A DNA stretch of 40,631 bases, taken from a virus. Below are positions 7,851-15,527 of the stretch, piece by piece. Each line of letters opens with the position of its first letter. The stretch's first letter is position 1. The notes beneath the pieces are model-generated. The model had not been told where the DNA came from. It saw nothing but the letters and a program-made list of their open reading frames with translations, and ran no database searches. The DNA is taken from positions 1-40,631 of IMG/VR virus record IMGVR_UViG_3300047666_000570; one strand, given 5' to 3'. Position numbers and translations under genes: made by a program.

Positions 7851-8046
7851 CAAACTGTACGAATTAAAGAAGACAGCGTATGGCTATACTGTTGTCTGGG
7901 GCTGCGATGTTATTCACCATGTGTCTAAGACAGGGGATGATAAGCGGGACTTTCAACTGGCGTGGGACTTTATGCTGGCACACTCCGTGGGTCGAAAGCT
8001 GGGGGAATTCGATGACGTAATGATATCACTTGATGACTTAACTTAA
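7840..8046 (+). CDS. Small protein, 68 aa, unknown
   Basis: ATG 7840 lies inside the end of the previous gene after GAGGAGAGATTACG, a strong ribosome site. The 68-residue product has a Trp/Tyr-rich first half (YGYTVVWGCDVIHHV) and an acidic C-terminus (FDDVMISLDDL). No family recognised. It forms a tight unit with its neighbours before the primase-helicase. Confidence 0.7.
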   Translation: MSYSKLYELKKTAYGYTVVWGCDVIHHVSKTGDDKRDFQLAWDFMLAHSVGRKLGEFDDVMISLDDLT

Positions 8047-8062
8047 ACTAAAGGAAAACAAA

Positions 8063-8206
8063 ATGCCTATACAAACTTTTATAGACGCAGTTACTGGTAA
8101 GACAAGGAAAAGGCAAATACAAGAAATTGAAGACAAGGCTAGTGGAAAGAAAAAGCCTAAGAAGCCACCAAATCCACTCACTCCACCAAAGACCCTGAAG
8201 CCCTAA
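8063..8206 (+). CDS. Lys/Pro-rich small protein, 47 aa
   Basis: ATG 8063 follows AAAGGAAAACAAA and the frame ends TAA 8204-8206, next to the ribosome site of the primase-helicase. The C-terminal half is a basic Lys-Pro stretch (KKKPKKPPNPLTPPK). It is probably disordered and perhaps nucleic-acid binding (inference). The good ribosome site and fit between neighbours support a gene despite its size. Confidence 0.6.
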   Translation: MPIQTFIDAVTGKTRKRQIQEIEDKASGKKKPKKPPNPLTPPKTLKP

Positions 8207-8216
8207 GGAGAAAACA

Positions 8217-9821
8217 ATGGCCTGTATAGCACATGAACCATGCCCCAAGTGTGGCAGTAAGGACAACCTTGCACGTTACGCTGACGGCGGGGCTCACTGC
8301 TTTACAGGTACTTGTAAGCACTGGGAGCCTGCTGACGCAGACTACGTAGTACCACCTGGAGGTGAAGGCAACGCAACCAAGAAGGCCAAACTGCCTAACC
8401 TTGGCGATTACCTCCCATTGACCGCCCGTGGAATCTCAGCTGAGACCTGTAAGAAGATGCGCTATAGCGTGGGCTCTTATTTTGTCAAAGGCGAGGATGA
8501 CAACTGGGTACCTAAGACGGCTCAGCTAGTACACGTCACGGACCAAGACGGAGTTCCTGTAGCAGCGAAGGTTCGCATGGCTAACAAGGACTTTCGGTAC
8601 GTTGGTGACACGAAGAACGCTGGGCTCATATTCCAAAACGTATGGCCTGCTGGTGGCCTAAAGCTTGTCATCTGTGAGGGTGAAATTGACGCCCTTTCAG
8701 TAAGCCAGATACAAGGTAACAAGTATCCTGTGGTCTCCCTGCCTAACGGCGTGGACTCAGCCATGGACGTGTGTGGTCGCTCTCGTGACTACATCAATAG
8801 CTTTAAGGAAGTAATCCTTATGCTAGATCAAGATGAGGCTGGTGCGGCATGTGCACGTGAGCTCACTACCCTGTTCCCCAACGCAAAGATCGCTAGCCTT
8901 CCTCTTAAGGATCCTAACGATATGCTGCAGGCGGGACGCGGTAAAGAGATCATCAATGCAATCTTCAATGCACAGCCTTGGAGCCCCGATGGAATCATCA
9001 AGCTAAGCAGTCTGAAAGAAGCTATGTCTAAGCCAGTAGAGTGGGGCCTCCCTTGGGGAATGCCTCAGTTGAACGCTCTGACCTACGGACGGCGTGCTGG
9101 TGAGCTTTACTTCATCGGGGCTGGCACTGGGATCGGTAAGACCGACTGGTGCTTACAACAGATCGTAGCGGACGCTAAGCTGGGTGAGAAGACTGCGTTG
9201 TTCCTTCTGGAGCAGCCTGTCGTCGAGACCGGTAAGCGCCTTGCAGGTAAGCTAGTCGGGAAGATGTTCCACTTGCCACCTGACGCTGGAAACTACACGC
9301 AGGATGATTTGAATTCTGCAGTAGACGACCTGATCAACCTGTACGACGTGGACCTGTACGACCACTTCGGTGGTAAGGACTGGGAAGCCATATCTGATAA
9401 CATCAGGTGGCTATCTACTAAGGGTGTTAAGCACTTCTGGGTAGACCACATCACAGCACTTGTAGCTCACGCGGAAGACGAGCGGCGAGCCATTGAAGCC
9501 ATGACCGAAGAGATGAGCAGCCTCTGCCAAGAGTGCGATATCAATCTCTACGTGGTCAGCCACCTAGCGACCCCCGAGGGTAAACCTCACGAAGAGGGCG
9601 GCAGGGTAATGGCGCGGCATTTCAAGGGCTCCCGCTCTATAGCTCAGTGGGGACACTACATGATAGGATTCGAGCGGAACACACAGGCTGAGGACGCCTT
9701 CGTGAAGACCGTTACGACTCTGAGGGTAGTCAAGGGGCTGCAGTATGAACTGTCAGCTGAGGAGATCGCTAAGTACCATGGGGATAGCACTGATGCTGTC
9801 TCATACGGAGGTGAGTTCTAA
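8217..9821 (+). CDS. DNA primase-helicase (T7 gp4-like)
   Basis: 534 residues (T7 gp4A 566). The N-terminal zinc finger has CPKC at residues 10-13 and a CFTGTCKHW pair; a TOPRIM primase core follows with ICEGEIDALS and LMLDQDEAG. A linker leads to a RecA-type helicase with Walker A GAGTGIGKTDW (near residue 302), Walker B FWVDHITAL, the SHLATP segment and a GSRSIAQWG arginine-finger region. It unwinds DNA ahead of the family A polymerase and makes primers. It lies before the polymerase as in T7, but the pair is separated by spanin- and holin-like genes. Confidence 0.95.
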   Translation: MACIAHEPCPKCGSKDNLARYADGGAHCFTGTCKHWEPADADYVVPPGGEGNATKKAKLPNLGDYLPLTARGISAETCKKMRYSVGSYFVKGEDDNWVPKTAQLVHVTDQDGVPVAAKVRMANKDFRYVGDTKNAGLIFQNVWPAGGLKLVICEGEIDALSVSQIQGNKYPVVSLPNGVDSAMDVCGRSRDYINSFKEVILMLDQDEAGAACARELTTLFPNAKIASLPLKDPNDMLQAGRGKEIINAIFNAQPWSPDGIIKLSSLKEAMSKPVEWGLPWGMPQLNALTYGRRAGELYFIGAGTGIGKTDWCLQQIVADAKLGEKTALFLLEQPVVETGKRLAGKLVGKMFHLPPDAGNYTQDDLNSAVDDLINLYDVDLYDHFGGKDWEAISDNIRWLSTKGVKHFWVDHITALVAHAEDERRAIEAMTEEMSSLCQECDINLYVVSHLATPEGKPHEEGGRVMARHFKGSRSIAQWGHYMIGFERNTQAEDAFVKTVTTLRVVKGLQYELSAEEIAKYHGDSTDAVSYGGEF

Positions 9822-10018
9822 TGTATACAATCAAGTATGAGCGCGAAGGCAGGCGACCTAGGACCCTGCAGTACGCAACCCGTGATAGCGCGATGAAGTC
9901 TTGGGATAAGTTCTGTGACGTTGCCGTTGGCGGTGACAAGCTAACGCTTGAGCATCCTAAGGGCTCCATTATATCGCAGTATGAACCTGCGCGGGAGGAA
10001 GACCGTGGGTTGGCGTAG
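9821..10018 (+). CDS. Small protein, 65 aa, unknown
   Basis: ATG 9821 overlaps the helicase stop by one base (TAATG). The 65-residue product is basic, with Tyr/Arg-rich ends and a segment YATRDSAMKSWDKF that looks like a helix. Members of this size often sit next to phage helicases, but I do not recognise it. It overlaps the following lipoprotein gene by 14 bases. Confidence 0.65.
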   Translation: MYTIKYEREGRRPRTLQYATRDSAMKSWDKFCDVAVGGDKLTLEHPKGSIISQYEPAREEDRGLA

Positions 10019-10406
10019 AGGCTTACTCGTCGCTGTACTGCTCGCCATGGGCGCCTGTGGCGCTCTACCTAAGCTATCCGTAACGCCTATTAGCGTGGAT
10101 AGCACTATGGGTGGCGAGCACGAGACAGCAATCGACGAGGATAATATGGTTAAGGTACAGACCGGTGACAGCAGTACCACTCGGTATGAATCAGACACCG
10201 TAGAGCAGATCTACAATGACGTGCAGGAGTACCCGCTGTGGCTCGTGTTGGCATTCGCTATTGCAGTTGGAATAGCCTTACCATCACCTGTGGCCGCTTG
10301 GGGCAACTACCGTCGTCGTAGGTTACTAGAGAAGCAGATAGAGGCCTTAACGAAGGCCCTGTCCAAATCAACCCCGCACTATCAATCAGATATGGAGAAG
10401 ACCTAA
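10005..10406 (+). CDS. Lipoprotein with C-terminal TM segment, candidate unimolecular spanin
   Basis: I choose GTG 10005 because GGGAGG stands 6 bases before it and because it gives a clean signal peptide, MGWRRGLLVAVLLAMGAC, with acyl Cys18 (lipobox MGAC, somewhat relaxed). An in-frame ATG at 9981 is the alternative. The 133-residue protein then has a polar stretch of about 65 residues, a TM helix WLVLAFAIAVGIAL and a cytoplasmic-type NYRRRRLLEKQ end. An outer-membrane lipid plus an inner-membrane TM in one chain is the plan of u-spanins (T1 gp11, 131 aa), which fuse the two membranes at lysis. The next gene is a small membrane protein. The function is inferred from topology. Confidence 0.6.
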   Translation: MGWRRGLLVAVLLAMGACGALPKLSVTPISVDSTMGGEHETAIDEDNMVKVQTGDSSTTRYESDTVEQIYNDVQEYPLWLVLAFAIAVGIALPSPVAAWGNYRRRRLLEKQIEALTKALSKSTPHYQSDMEKT

Positions 10407-10537
10407 TGATATTTTTAGCAATCGGAATCTTAGCATGCACACTGTACCCACCAGCCGTGATCTACATCGCTTCAACGTGGGCCGTGATCTACGTGGTCAC
10501 CTTCACTGCATCGGTTATCAGTGGGCTCTCTAAGTGA
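10406..10537 (+). CDS. 43-aa membrane protein, candidate holin or pinholin
   Basis: ATG 10406 overlaps the lipoprotein stop (TAATG) and the frame ends TGA 10535-10537. The 43 residues are almost wholly hydrophobic: IFLAIGILACTLYPPAVIYI, then WAVIYVVTFTASVISGL, giving two possible TM helices broken at PP, with a single Lys at the end. Its coupling to a spanin-like gene makes a holin role attractive. A second holin candidate exists at 22763-23044, so the assignment is open. Confidence 0.5.
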   Translation: MIFLAIGILACTLYPPAVIYIASTWAVIYVVTFTASVISGLSK

Positions 10538-10809
10538 GCGTAAAGTCTGACCATAGGGTGGCGCTGATTGAGGACCATAACCGGTCCCATGAAAGCGTCA
10601 CCGATGCTGAGATGGTACGCATCAAAGATGAAGTGGTAGAGATACTCGTTGGTGAGTATGAGGACCACGTTAAGGAAATGAACGAGAAGTACATCGACTA
10701 CGTGAATATGGATCAGTGGTTGAAAGCTAAGAAGGCTATAGAAAAGAGAGTTACACGTTCGCTGAACTTACGATCTAAGTATCGGAGTGACGGCTCATTG
10801 AGGAGTTAA
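10534..10809 (+). CDS. Charged helical protein, 91 aa, unknown
   Basis: The start is GTG 10534, overlapping the preceding stop as GTGA. The 91 residues are rich in Asp, Glu, Lys and Arg and look wholly helical (VEILVGEYEDHVKEMNEK, then AKKAIEKRVTRSL). There is no membrane segment or known motif. It ends 4 bases before the DNA polymerase start, so it is probably co-translated with it. Confidence 0.65.
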   Translation: MSVKSDHRVALIEDHNRSHESVTDAEMVRIKDEVVEILVGEYEDHVKEMNEKYIDYVNMDQWLKAKKAIEKRVTRSLNLRSKYRSDGSLRS

Positions 10810-10813
10810 GAAA

Positions 10814-12790
10814 ATGCTAATATTCGATTTAGAGACAGACGGCTTGTTAGACACCGTTGAGTTCATACACTGCGTCCACATACTTGATACAGATGGTGAT
10901 AAGGACGTAGAGCGCTATAACGACCACGGGTACAAATGTGCCGGTACGGTTGCTGAGGGCGTTGCACGCTTAGGTGCTGCAGATCGAGTATTAGCGCATA
11001 ACGGGATTGGGTACGATTATCAGGTCCTAGACAAGCTTTACCCCTCATGGAAAAATGGACAAAATCCGATTTTGGAAGATTCAATCGTAATGAGTTCCGT
11101 AATCTTTCCAGATCTCAAAGAGAAAGACTTTATGGCACGGAAGGCCGGTGGATGGAAGATTTTAGGCAAATGGTCACCTACCCCAGAGAAGATGGGTGGT
11201 ATTATAGGCAGCCACAGCCTGAAGGCTTGGGGCATCCGTTTGGGTGAGTTCAAAGATGACTACGACCCCCGCACTGAGACAGGCTTAGATCTTTCAGTCT
11301 CAATGGCGTGGAAGCTCGTGGGCTGGACCTCACGCATGGATGACTACTGTGTACAGGATGTACTGGTCACTGCAGCTCTTGTGGGCCTCTTAGAGAGCAA
11401 GCAGTACAGCCAGCAGTGCCTAGACCTAGAGCACGCCTTCGCTACCATCATGGCCCGACAGGAGCGCCGAGGGTTCACCCTTGACGTGGAAGCTGGCCGC
11501 CGGTTGGAGCAAGAGCTGCTGGTCCGTCAGGCAGAGCTAGAAGATGAGCTACAGGCGCAATTCCCTCGCTGGTATGAGGCGGACAGCACTGGGGCTGACC
11601 CTGAGGTTGCCTACAGGATGCCTAAGGTCAAGAACGGCCCACGGCATGAGACTGCAGGCGCTGCCTTCACTAAGGTACGCTGCTGCACGTTCAACGCAGG
11701 TTCCACTGCACAGATAGCCGCACGTCTTATGGCGCTGTACGGCTGGGTCCCTACGGTTGTCTCTGCGACCGGTGAGCCCTCATGTACTGATGAGATCCTA
11801 GCAACACTATCTTACCCTCCTATAGCTGCGCTCCGAGAGTACCTCGTGATCGCTAAGCGATTAGGTCAACTGTCCCACGGGACCCAAGCGATCCTAAGGA
11901 AGGTGAAAGATGATGGACGTGTTCATGGACGTGTTAAGACAAATGGTGCCTCTACTGGGCGGTGTACTCACAGCAATCCTAACGTGGCGAACACACCTTC
12001 TGTCGGGGCTGCATACGGCCATGCATTTAGGAGCCTATACACTGCAGGTAGTGGCTATGTTCTTGTTGGTAGTGACGCTAGTGGTCTGGAGCTGCGCTGC
12101 TTGGGGCATTACATGGCTCTCTATGACGATGGCGCGTATAGCGCAGAAGTTGTAGGTGGTGACGTGCACTGGCTCAACCTGCAGGCTATCGGTATCGCAA
12201 AGGGTCCTATGGATAAGAACAATCCTAACCACAAGCAAGCTAGAGCGCTTGGTAAGACGTGGACGTATGGTTACCTGTACGGTGCTGGTGAGTCTCTGTC
12301 TGGTGTTCACTACGGCGCAGCCCTCGCGGCCTATGAAGGTAGGGACAACCCCTCACCCAAAAATGGCAGAAAAAGTCGGACGGCATTCAAGGCCAACCTC
12401 CCTGCCCTTAAGACCCTAGAGGACAACGTGAAGGCGAAAGCTAAAGCGACTAAGGTCATCAAGGGATTGGACGGAAGGCTTGTGCCTATACGTAGCGAAC
12501 ACTCAGCGCTAAACGCTCTGCTGCAGTCAGCGGGGGCTATCATTATGAAGCAGGCACTTGTCTGTTTGGATGAAAGCCTTGCCCGGCTTGGCCTGGAGGC
12601 CGGTGTGGACTATGAGTTCGTTGCCAATGTGCACGATGAATGGCAGGTCGAGGTGAAGGATGGAGACCTACCCCAGTTGGTAGCTGATGAATCACTCAAA
12701 GCTTTTAACAAAGCTGGTGAGATACTAAAATTGAGGGTGGCTATAGATGGAGAATCCAAGGTTGGAAGAAACTGGGCCGAGACTCACTAA
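10814..12790 (+). CDS. Family A DNA polymerase with 3'-5' exonuclease
   Basis: 658 residues (T7 gp5 704). The N-terminal exonuclease has Exo I DLETDGL, Exo II AHNGIGYDYQ and Exo III YCVQDV. The polymerase domain has motif A GSDASGLELRCL, motif B QARALGKTWTYGYLYGAG and motif C VHDEWQ. The Tyr of KTWTYG stands at the position of T7 Tyr526, which admits dideoxynucleotides. All metal-binding Asp residues are present, so it should be an active proofreading replicase working with the gp4-like helicase. The end overlaps the endonuclease gene by 44 bases. Confidence 0.96.
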   Translation: MLIFDLETDGLLDTVEFIHCVHILDTDGDKDVERYNDHGYKCAGTVAEGVARLGAADRVLAHNGIGYDYQVLDKLYPSWKNGQNPILEDSIVMSSVIFPDLKEKDFMARKAGGWKILGKWSPTPEKMGGIIGSHSLKAWGIRLGEFKDDYDPRTETGLDLSVSMAWKLVGWTSRMDDYCVQDVLVTAALVGLLESKQYSQQCLDLEHAFATIMARQERRGFTLDVEAGRRLEQELLVRQAELEDELQAQFPRWYEADSTGADPEVAYRMPKVKNGPRHETAGAAFTKVRCCTFNAGSTAQIAARLMALYGWVPTVVSATGEPSCTDEILATLSYPPIAALREYLVIAKRLGQLSHGTQAILRKVKDDGRVHGRVKTNGASTGRCTHSNPNVANTPSVGAAYGHAFRSLYTAGSGYVLVGSDASGLELRCLGHYMALYDDGAYSAEVVGGDVHWLNLQAIGIAKGPMDKNNPNHKQARALGKTWTYGYLYGAGESLSGVHYGAALAAYEGRDNPSPKNGRKSRTAFKANLPALKTLEDNVKAKAKATKVIKGLDGRLVPIRSEHSALNALLQSAGAIIMKQALVCLDESLARLGLEAGVDYEFVANVHDEWQVEVKDGDLPQLVADESLKAFNKAGEILKLRVAIDGESKVGRNWAETH

Positions 12791-13265
12791 GCAGTGCAGT
12801 AAGTGCCTCATGGTTAAGTTGCCCTCTGAGTTCCATAAGAGTAAGGGGAAGAAGTTTGGTCTGCAGCACTACTGCAAGACTTGCAGGCTAGGTGAGGACT
12901 TTCAGCGTAGGTACGGCATCACTATGGATCAGTGGAATCAGATGTTTATTGATCAGTGCGGACGGTGCGTGATCTGTGAGGTAGACCTACCCCCTATGGG
13001 TAAAGGTGTACACACGGATCACTGCCACACACACGGTGCTGTCCGTGGACTGCTGTGCAGCCACTGCAACACAGGCCTAGGTACGTTTAGCGACAACCCC
13101 AACATACTACGCAAAGCAGCGGAGTACATCGAAGACAACGTGGAGAAGGTATATGAAAGACATATTCCTATGGATGGCTTTGGCGATAGTGGTTTACGTG
13201 GTTATGGCGCTAGGCTCAGGGGCCGATGGTCACGAGGCCGTAGTTATAGACGTAGCAAACGGTAA
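12747..13265 (+). CDS. Endonuclease VII-like (recombination endonuclease / junction resolvase)
   Basis: 172 residues. Zinc-binding CSKC (near 17) and CKTC (near 43) come first, then CVICEVDL and the nuclease block HTDHCHTHGAVRGLLCSHCN, the His-Cys layout of T4 endonuclease VII-type enzymes that cut branched DNA before packaging. ATG 12747 lies inside the polymerase gene; a later ATG (12810) would remove the first CxxC. The last 38 residues, which are Arg/Gly-rich, overlap the following gene in another frame. Confidence 0.85.
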   Translation: MENPRLEETGPRLTKQCSKCLMVKLPSEFHKSKGKKFGLQHYCKTCRLGEDFQRRYGITMDQWNQMFIDQCGRCVICEVDLPPMGKGVHTDHCHTHGAVRGLLCSHCNTGLGTFSDNPNILRKAAEYIEDNVEKVYERHIPMDGFGDSGLRGYGARLRGRWSRGRSYRRSKR

Positions 13266-13410
13266 CGGTGTGCTGGCTCAGATCTGCACATCATACGCCA
13301 AAGAAAAGTATCCCAATGACCCCGAGGCAGCCAAGGTAGAAGCACAAGAGTGCTACGACTGGGCAGCTCGAGAAATGTACCCAAAGGAGTATACGCATGA
13401 GCATTCGTAA
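13153..13410 (+). CDS. Small signal-anchored protein, 85 aa
   Basis: ATG 13153 follows GGAGAAGGTAT and lies 113 bases inside the endonuclease gene. Residues 4-20 (IFLWMALAIVVYVVMAL) form a signal or anchor helix. The rest is soluble, with two cysteines and many Glu, Lys and Tyr, and would lie in the periplasm. No family recognised. It is followed by another membrane peptide, so the two may act together at the envelope. Confidence 0.6.
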   Translation: MKDIFLWMALAIVVYVVMALGSGADGHEAVVIDVANGNGVLAQICTSYAKEKYPNDPEAAKVEAQECYDWAAREMYPKEYTHEHS

Positions 13411-13510
13411 GAAGATCAAAATTGTAACGGAGTGCGTGACGTGCTCACTGGTAGCAGCAGCCATAGTGGTTGCTCTATTAACAATCATCGTAAGCTTAGG
13501 GAGTGTGTGA
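13397..13510 (+). CDS. 37-aa single-TM peptide
   Basis: ATG 13397 is preceded by AAAGGAGTATACGC, a strong site, and overlaps the previous stop. The product has a basic N-terminus (MSIRKKIKIV) and one hydrophobic helix CSLVAAAIVVALLTIIVSL. The stop TGA 13508-13510 overlaps the next ATG by one base. The tight coupling on both sides supports translation. A small membrane effector or lysis modulator is possible; function unknown. Confidence 0.55.
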   Translation: MSIRKKIKIVTECVTCSLVAAAIVVALLTIIVSLGSV

Positions 13511-14229
13511 TGCAGAACATTAGACTGGACTACTACGCAGCACGCCTGTGTATGGCAGCCGCATCTGATAAGCCCATGGAGCGCGTTGTTAACCTGATGG
13601 ATAACCACATCGAGACAGTTGATAAGTCTGGCGTCAAGGTCTACGTGGGAGATACACCGAGCCATAACGTGGCTGTGTTTGACATGCACCAAGACCTCGG
13701 TAAGGTTACATTCAAGCAGATCATGCAGTCCATCAAGGATGCACCGACTGATCAGAATGAGAACCCTTACCAGATCTCTAAGCCTCTGTACGACAAGTGG
13801 GCGTTCGTAGGCCCTTCAGCCTATTCTGCAGTCAACACCATCCACTACGCGCAGGCTTACGATGATAAGAGGACCAAGCCGTGGATGTTCACGGGTCATG
13901 GTACGGGTGGACAACTGGCTCAGCTGGCAGCTGCATCGTACATGCCTGCCACACTGATTACCTTTGGATCACCCAATGCTGGTGGTGATCTGCTGCTTAA
14001 GGCTGTGGATGATGCCTGCATGTGGACCCGATGGGAAGTAGTTGGTGACTGGACGGCGAAGCTACCGTTGCGCCTATGGAATACCAAGGGCGGGTGCAGC
14101 CGGTACATCACAGAAGATGGTGAGCTAGAACTAAAGCCTCAGTCTACATTCTTTAGACCACAGGACTGGTTCCAGAGAGCCCCGATTAACCTCTATCACG
14201 ATTGGATAGAAGAAGCGTTACAGAACTAG
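13510..14229 (+). CDS. Class 3 lipase-like alpha/beta-hydrolase lacking its nucleophile serine
   Basis: From ATG 13510 the product has 239 residues. It carries the class 3 lipase elbow with context MFTGHGTGGQLAQLAA (127-142) followed by LITFGSPNAGG. The usual TGHSLGG is TGHGTGG here, so Gly131 stands in the place of the catalytic Ser. The other triad candidates remain: Asp180 in VVGDWTAKLP and His230 in NLYHDW. There is no signal peptide, so it would be cytoplasmic. It is either a pseudoenzyme (binding or scaffold role) or an enzyme using another residue. The GGT codon at 13900-13902 is one base from the AGT serine codon. An earlier in-frame start (13432) would swallow the TM peptide gene and is not preferred. 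Confidence 0.75.
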   Translation: MQNIRLDYYAARLCMAAASDKPMERVVNLMDNHIETVDKSGVKVYVGDTPSHNVAVFDMHQDLGKVTFKQIMQSIKDAPTDQNENPYQISKPLYDKWAFVGPSAYSAVNTIHYAQAYDDKRTKPWMFTGHGTGGQLAQLAAASYMPATLITFGSPNAGGDLLLKAVDDACMWTRWEVVGDWTAKLPLRLWNTKGGCSRYITEDGELELKPQSTFFRPQDWFQRAPINLYHDWIEEALQN

Positions 14230-14238
14230 GAGTAAGGT

Positions 14239-14985
14239 ATGAGGACAGCACTAATAGATGCAGACATCGTTGCGTTTCAAGCAGCGGCTCGCCATGAGAC
14301 TTGGACGGACTTCGGACGCACTGTTGGTGACCTGTCCGAGGCGCAGGCTGACGTGGATGAGATGATAGATAAGCTGATGGCAATGACAGGTAGCACTAGG
14401 TCTATACTGGCACTGACCTGTAAGCAGAAGAACTTCCGCAAGGATATACTTCCCACTTACAAGTCCAACCGAGCTGGTACAGTAGACCGTAGACCTGAGA
14501 TGCTTCAGGCCATGAAGGACTACATGACGCTCAACTATCACACGGACGTGCGCCTAGGCCTAGAGGGTGACGACGTGCTGGGTATCCTACAGGGTAACCA
14601 CATAGACACCATCATCATCAGTGAGGACAAGGACCTGAGGACCATAGCTGGTTCCCTGTACGCTCCCCACAGACCAGAGGTAGGTGAGATAGAGATCACT
14701 AAGCTACAGGCTGACGCATTCTTATGCTATCAGACCATCGTAGGTGACTCTACTGACGGATACAAAGGTGCAACAGGTGTTGGGCCTAAGAGCCTGTACG
14801 CACAGGAAGTCCTTTTGTGCGACAAGGAAGAGCTCTGGGACATAGTGCTTGAGGCCTATGGTAGCGTAGGACTAAACGAAGATGAAGCGTTAGTGCAGGC
14901 ACGTTGTGCACGCATACTGACAGCTGACCATTACAACGAGCGCACAGGTGAAGTGATCCTGTGGACACCGGAGGATATGCTATGA
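14239..14985 (+). CDS. 5'-3' exonuclease (FEN/PIN superfamily, T7 gp6 role)
   Basis: 248 residues. Motifs of the 5'-nuclease family: ALIDADIVAF at the N-terminus, a basic arch region (KNFRKDILPTYKSNR), LEGDDVLG, ISEDKDLRTI, then VGDSTDGYKGATGVGPKSL, the helix-hairpin-helix-like DNA-binding segment with the distal metal-binding Asp. In T7 gp6 this enzyme removes primers and degrades host DNA. It comes after the polymerase as gene 6 does in T7. The end overlaps the next start as ATGA. Confidence 0.93.
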   Translation: MRTALIDADIVAFQAAARHETWTDFGRTVGDLSEAQADVDEMIDKLMAMTGSTRSILALTCKQKNFRKDILPTYKSNRAGTVDRRPEMLQAMKDYMTLNYHTDVRLGLEGDDVLGILQGNHIDTIIISEDKDLRTIAGSLYAPHRPEVGEIEITKLQADAFLCYQTIVGDSTDGYKGATGVGPKSLYAQEVLLCDKEELWDIVLEAYGSVGLNEDEALVQARCARILTADHYNERTGEVILWTPEDML

Positions 14986-15527
14986 GAAGTATCAATGATC
15001 CAACCCCCGATGAGTGGGACTCAGTGCGAGCAATTATAAATGCTAAGGTGCCTGAGCCTAAGTGGACCAGACTGGATCGTAAGGACCAGCCAGAGGTAGG
15101 CACCCGTGAGTGGTATCAGGATAAGTCCCCGTTCAAGGAGGGCTTCTACAAGGGCGGCCGCAAGGTTGCTAAGTTCGATGGCAGCGGGAACCCTAAGGCT
15201 CGTGTGGGCTCCTTAAAGGCCCCTCTCCACCTCGTACCGCCAGCCCTTAGCATTGGGGTAGCTTACGCTTTAAAGGACGGAGCGGCCAAGTACGGAGCTT
15301 ACAACTGGCGTAGTGAGGAGATCAATGTATCTACATACGTTGGTGCTATGTTGCGTCACCTGTATGCCTACCAAGATGGTGAGGATGACGCGCAGGACTC
15401 TGGGCTCAACCACGTGGCTCACGTAGCCTCCTGCTGTGCCCTGCTTATGGATAGTAAGGCCCACGGTAACCTTGTGGATGACAGAAGCACCGGACCAGCT
15501 GCTAGTGTACTTAAGGAGATGTTATGA
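14982..15527 (+). CDS. DUF5664-like (dATP/dGTP diphosphohydrolase N-terminal) nucleotide hydrolase
   Basis: ATG 14982 overlaps the exonuclease stop (ATGA); it gives 181 residues. The core DGAAKYGAYNWR, YVGAMLRHLYAYQDGED, then DSGLNHVAHVASCCALLMD matches the family annotated in phages as dATP/dGTP diphosphohydrolase (DUF5664), with metal-binding His, Glu and Asp in an all-helical MazG-like bundle. It probably tunes nucleotide pools alongside the ribonucleotide reductase. The family call is from motif memory; the substrate is not proven. Confidence 0.75.
   Translation: MRSINDPTPDEWDSVRAIINAKVPEPKWTRLDRKDQPEVGTREWYQDKSPFKEGFYKGGRKVAKFDGSGNPKARVGSLKAPLHLVPPALSIGVAYALKDGAAKYGAYNWRSEEINVSTYVGAMLRHLYAYQDGEDDAQDSGLNHVAHVASCCALLMDSKAHGNLVDDRSTGPAASVLKEML

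Noticed and set aside
11910-12155. 81-residue plus-strand frame with hydrophobic segments inside the DNA polymerase gene
   Set aside because: It lies wholly within conserved polymerase motif A and the preceding region in another frame, and the TM look comes from the shifted reading of the real gene. No ribosome site that could be trusted.
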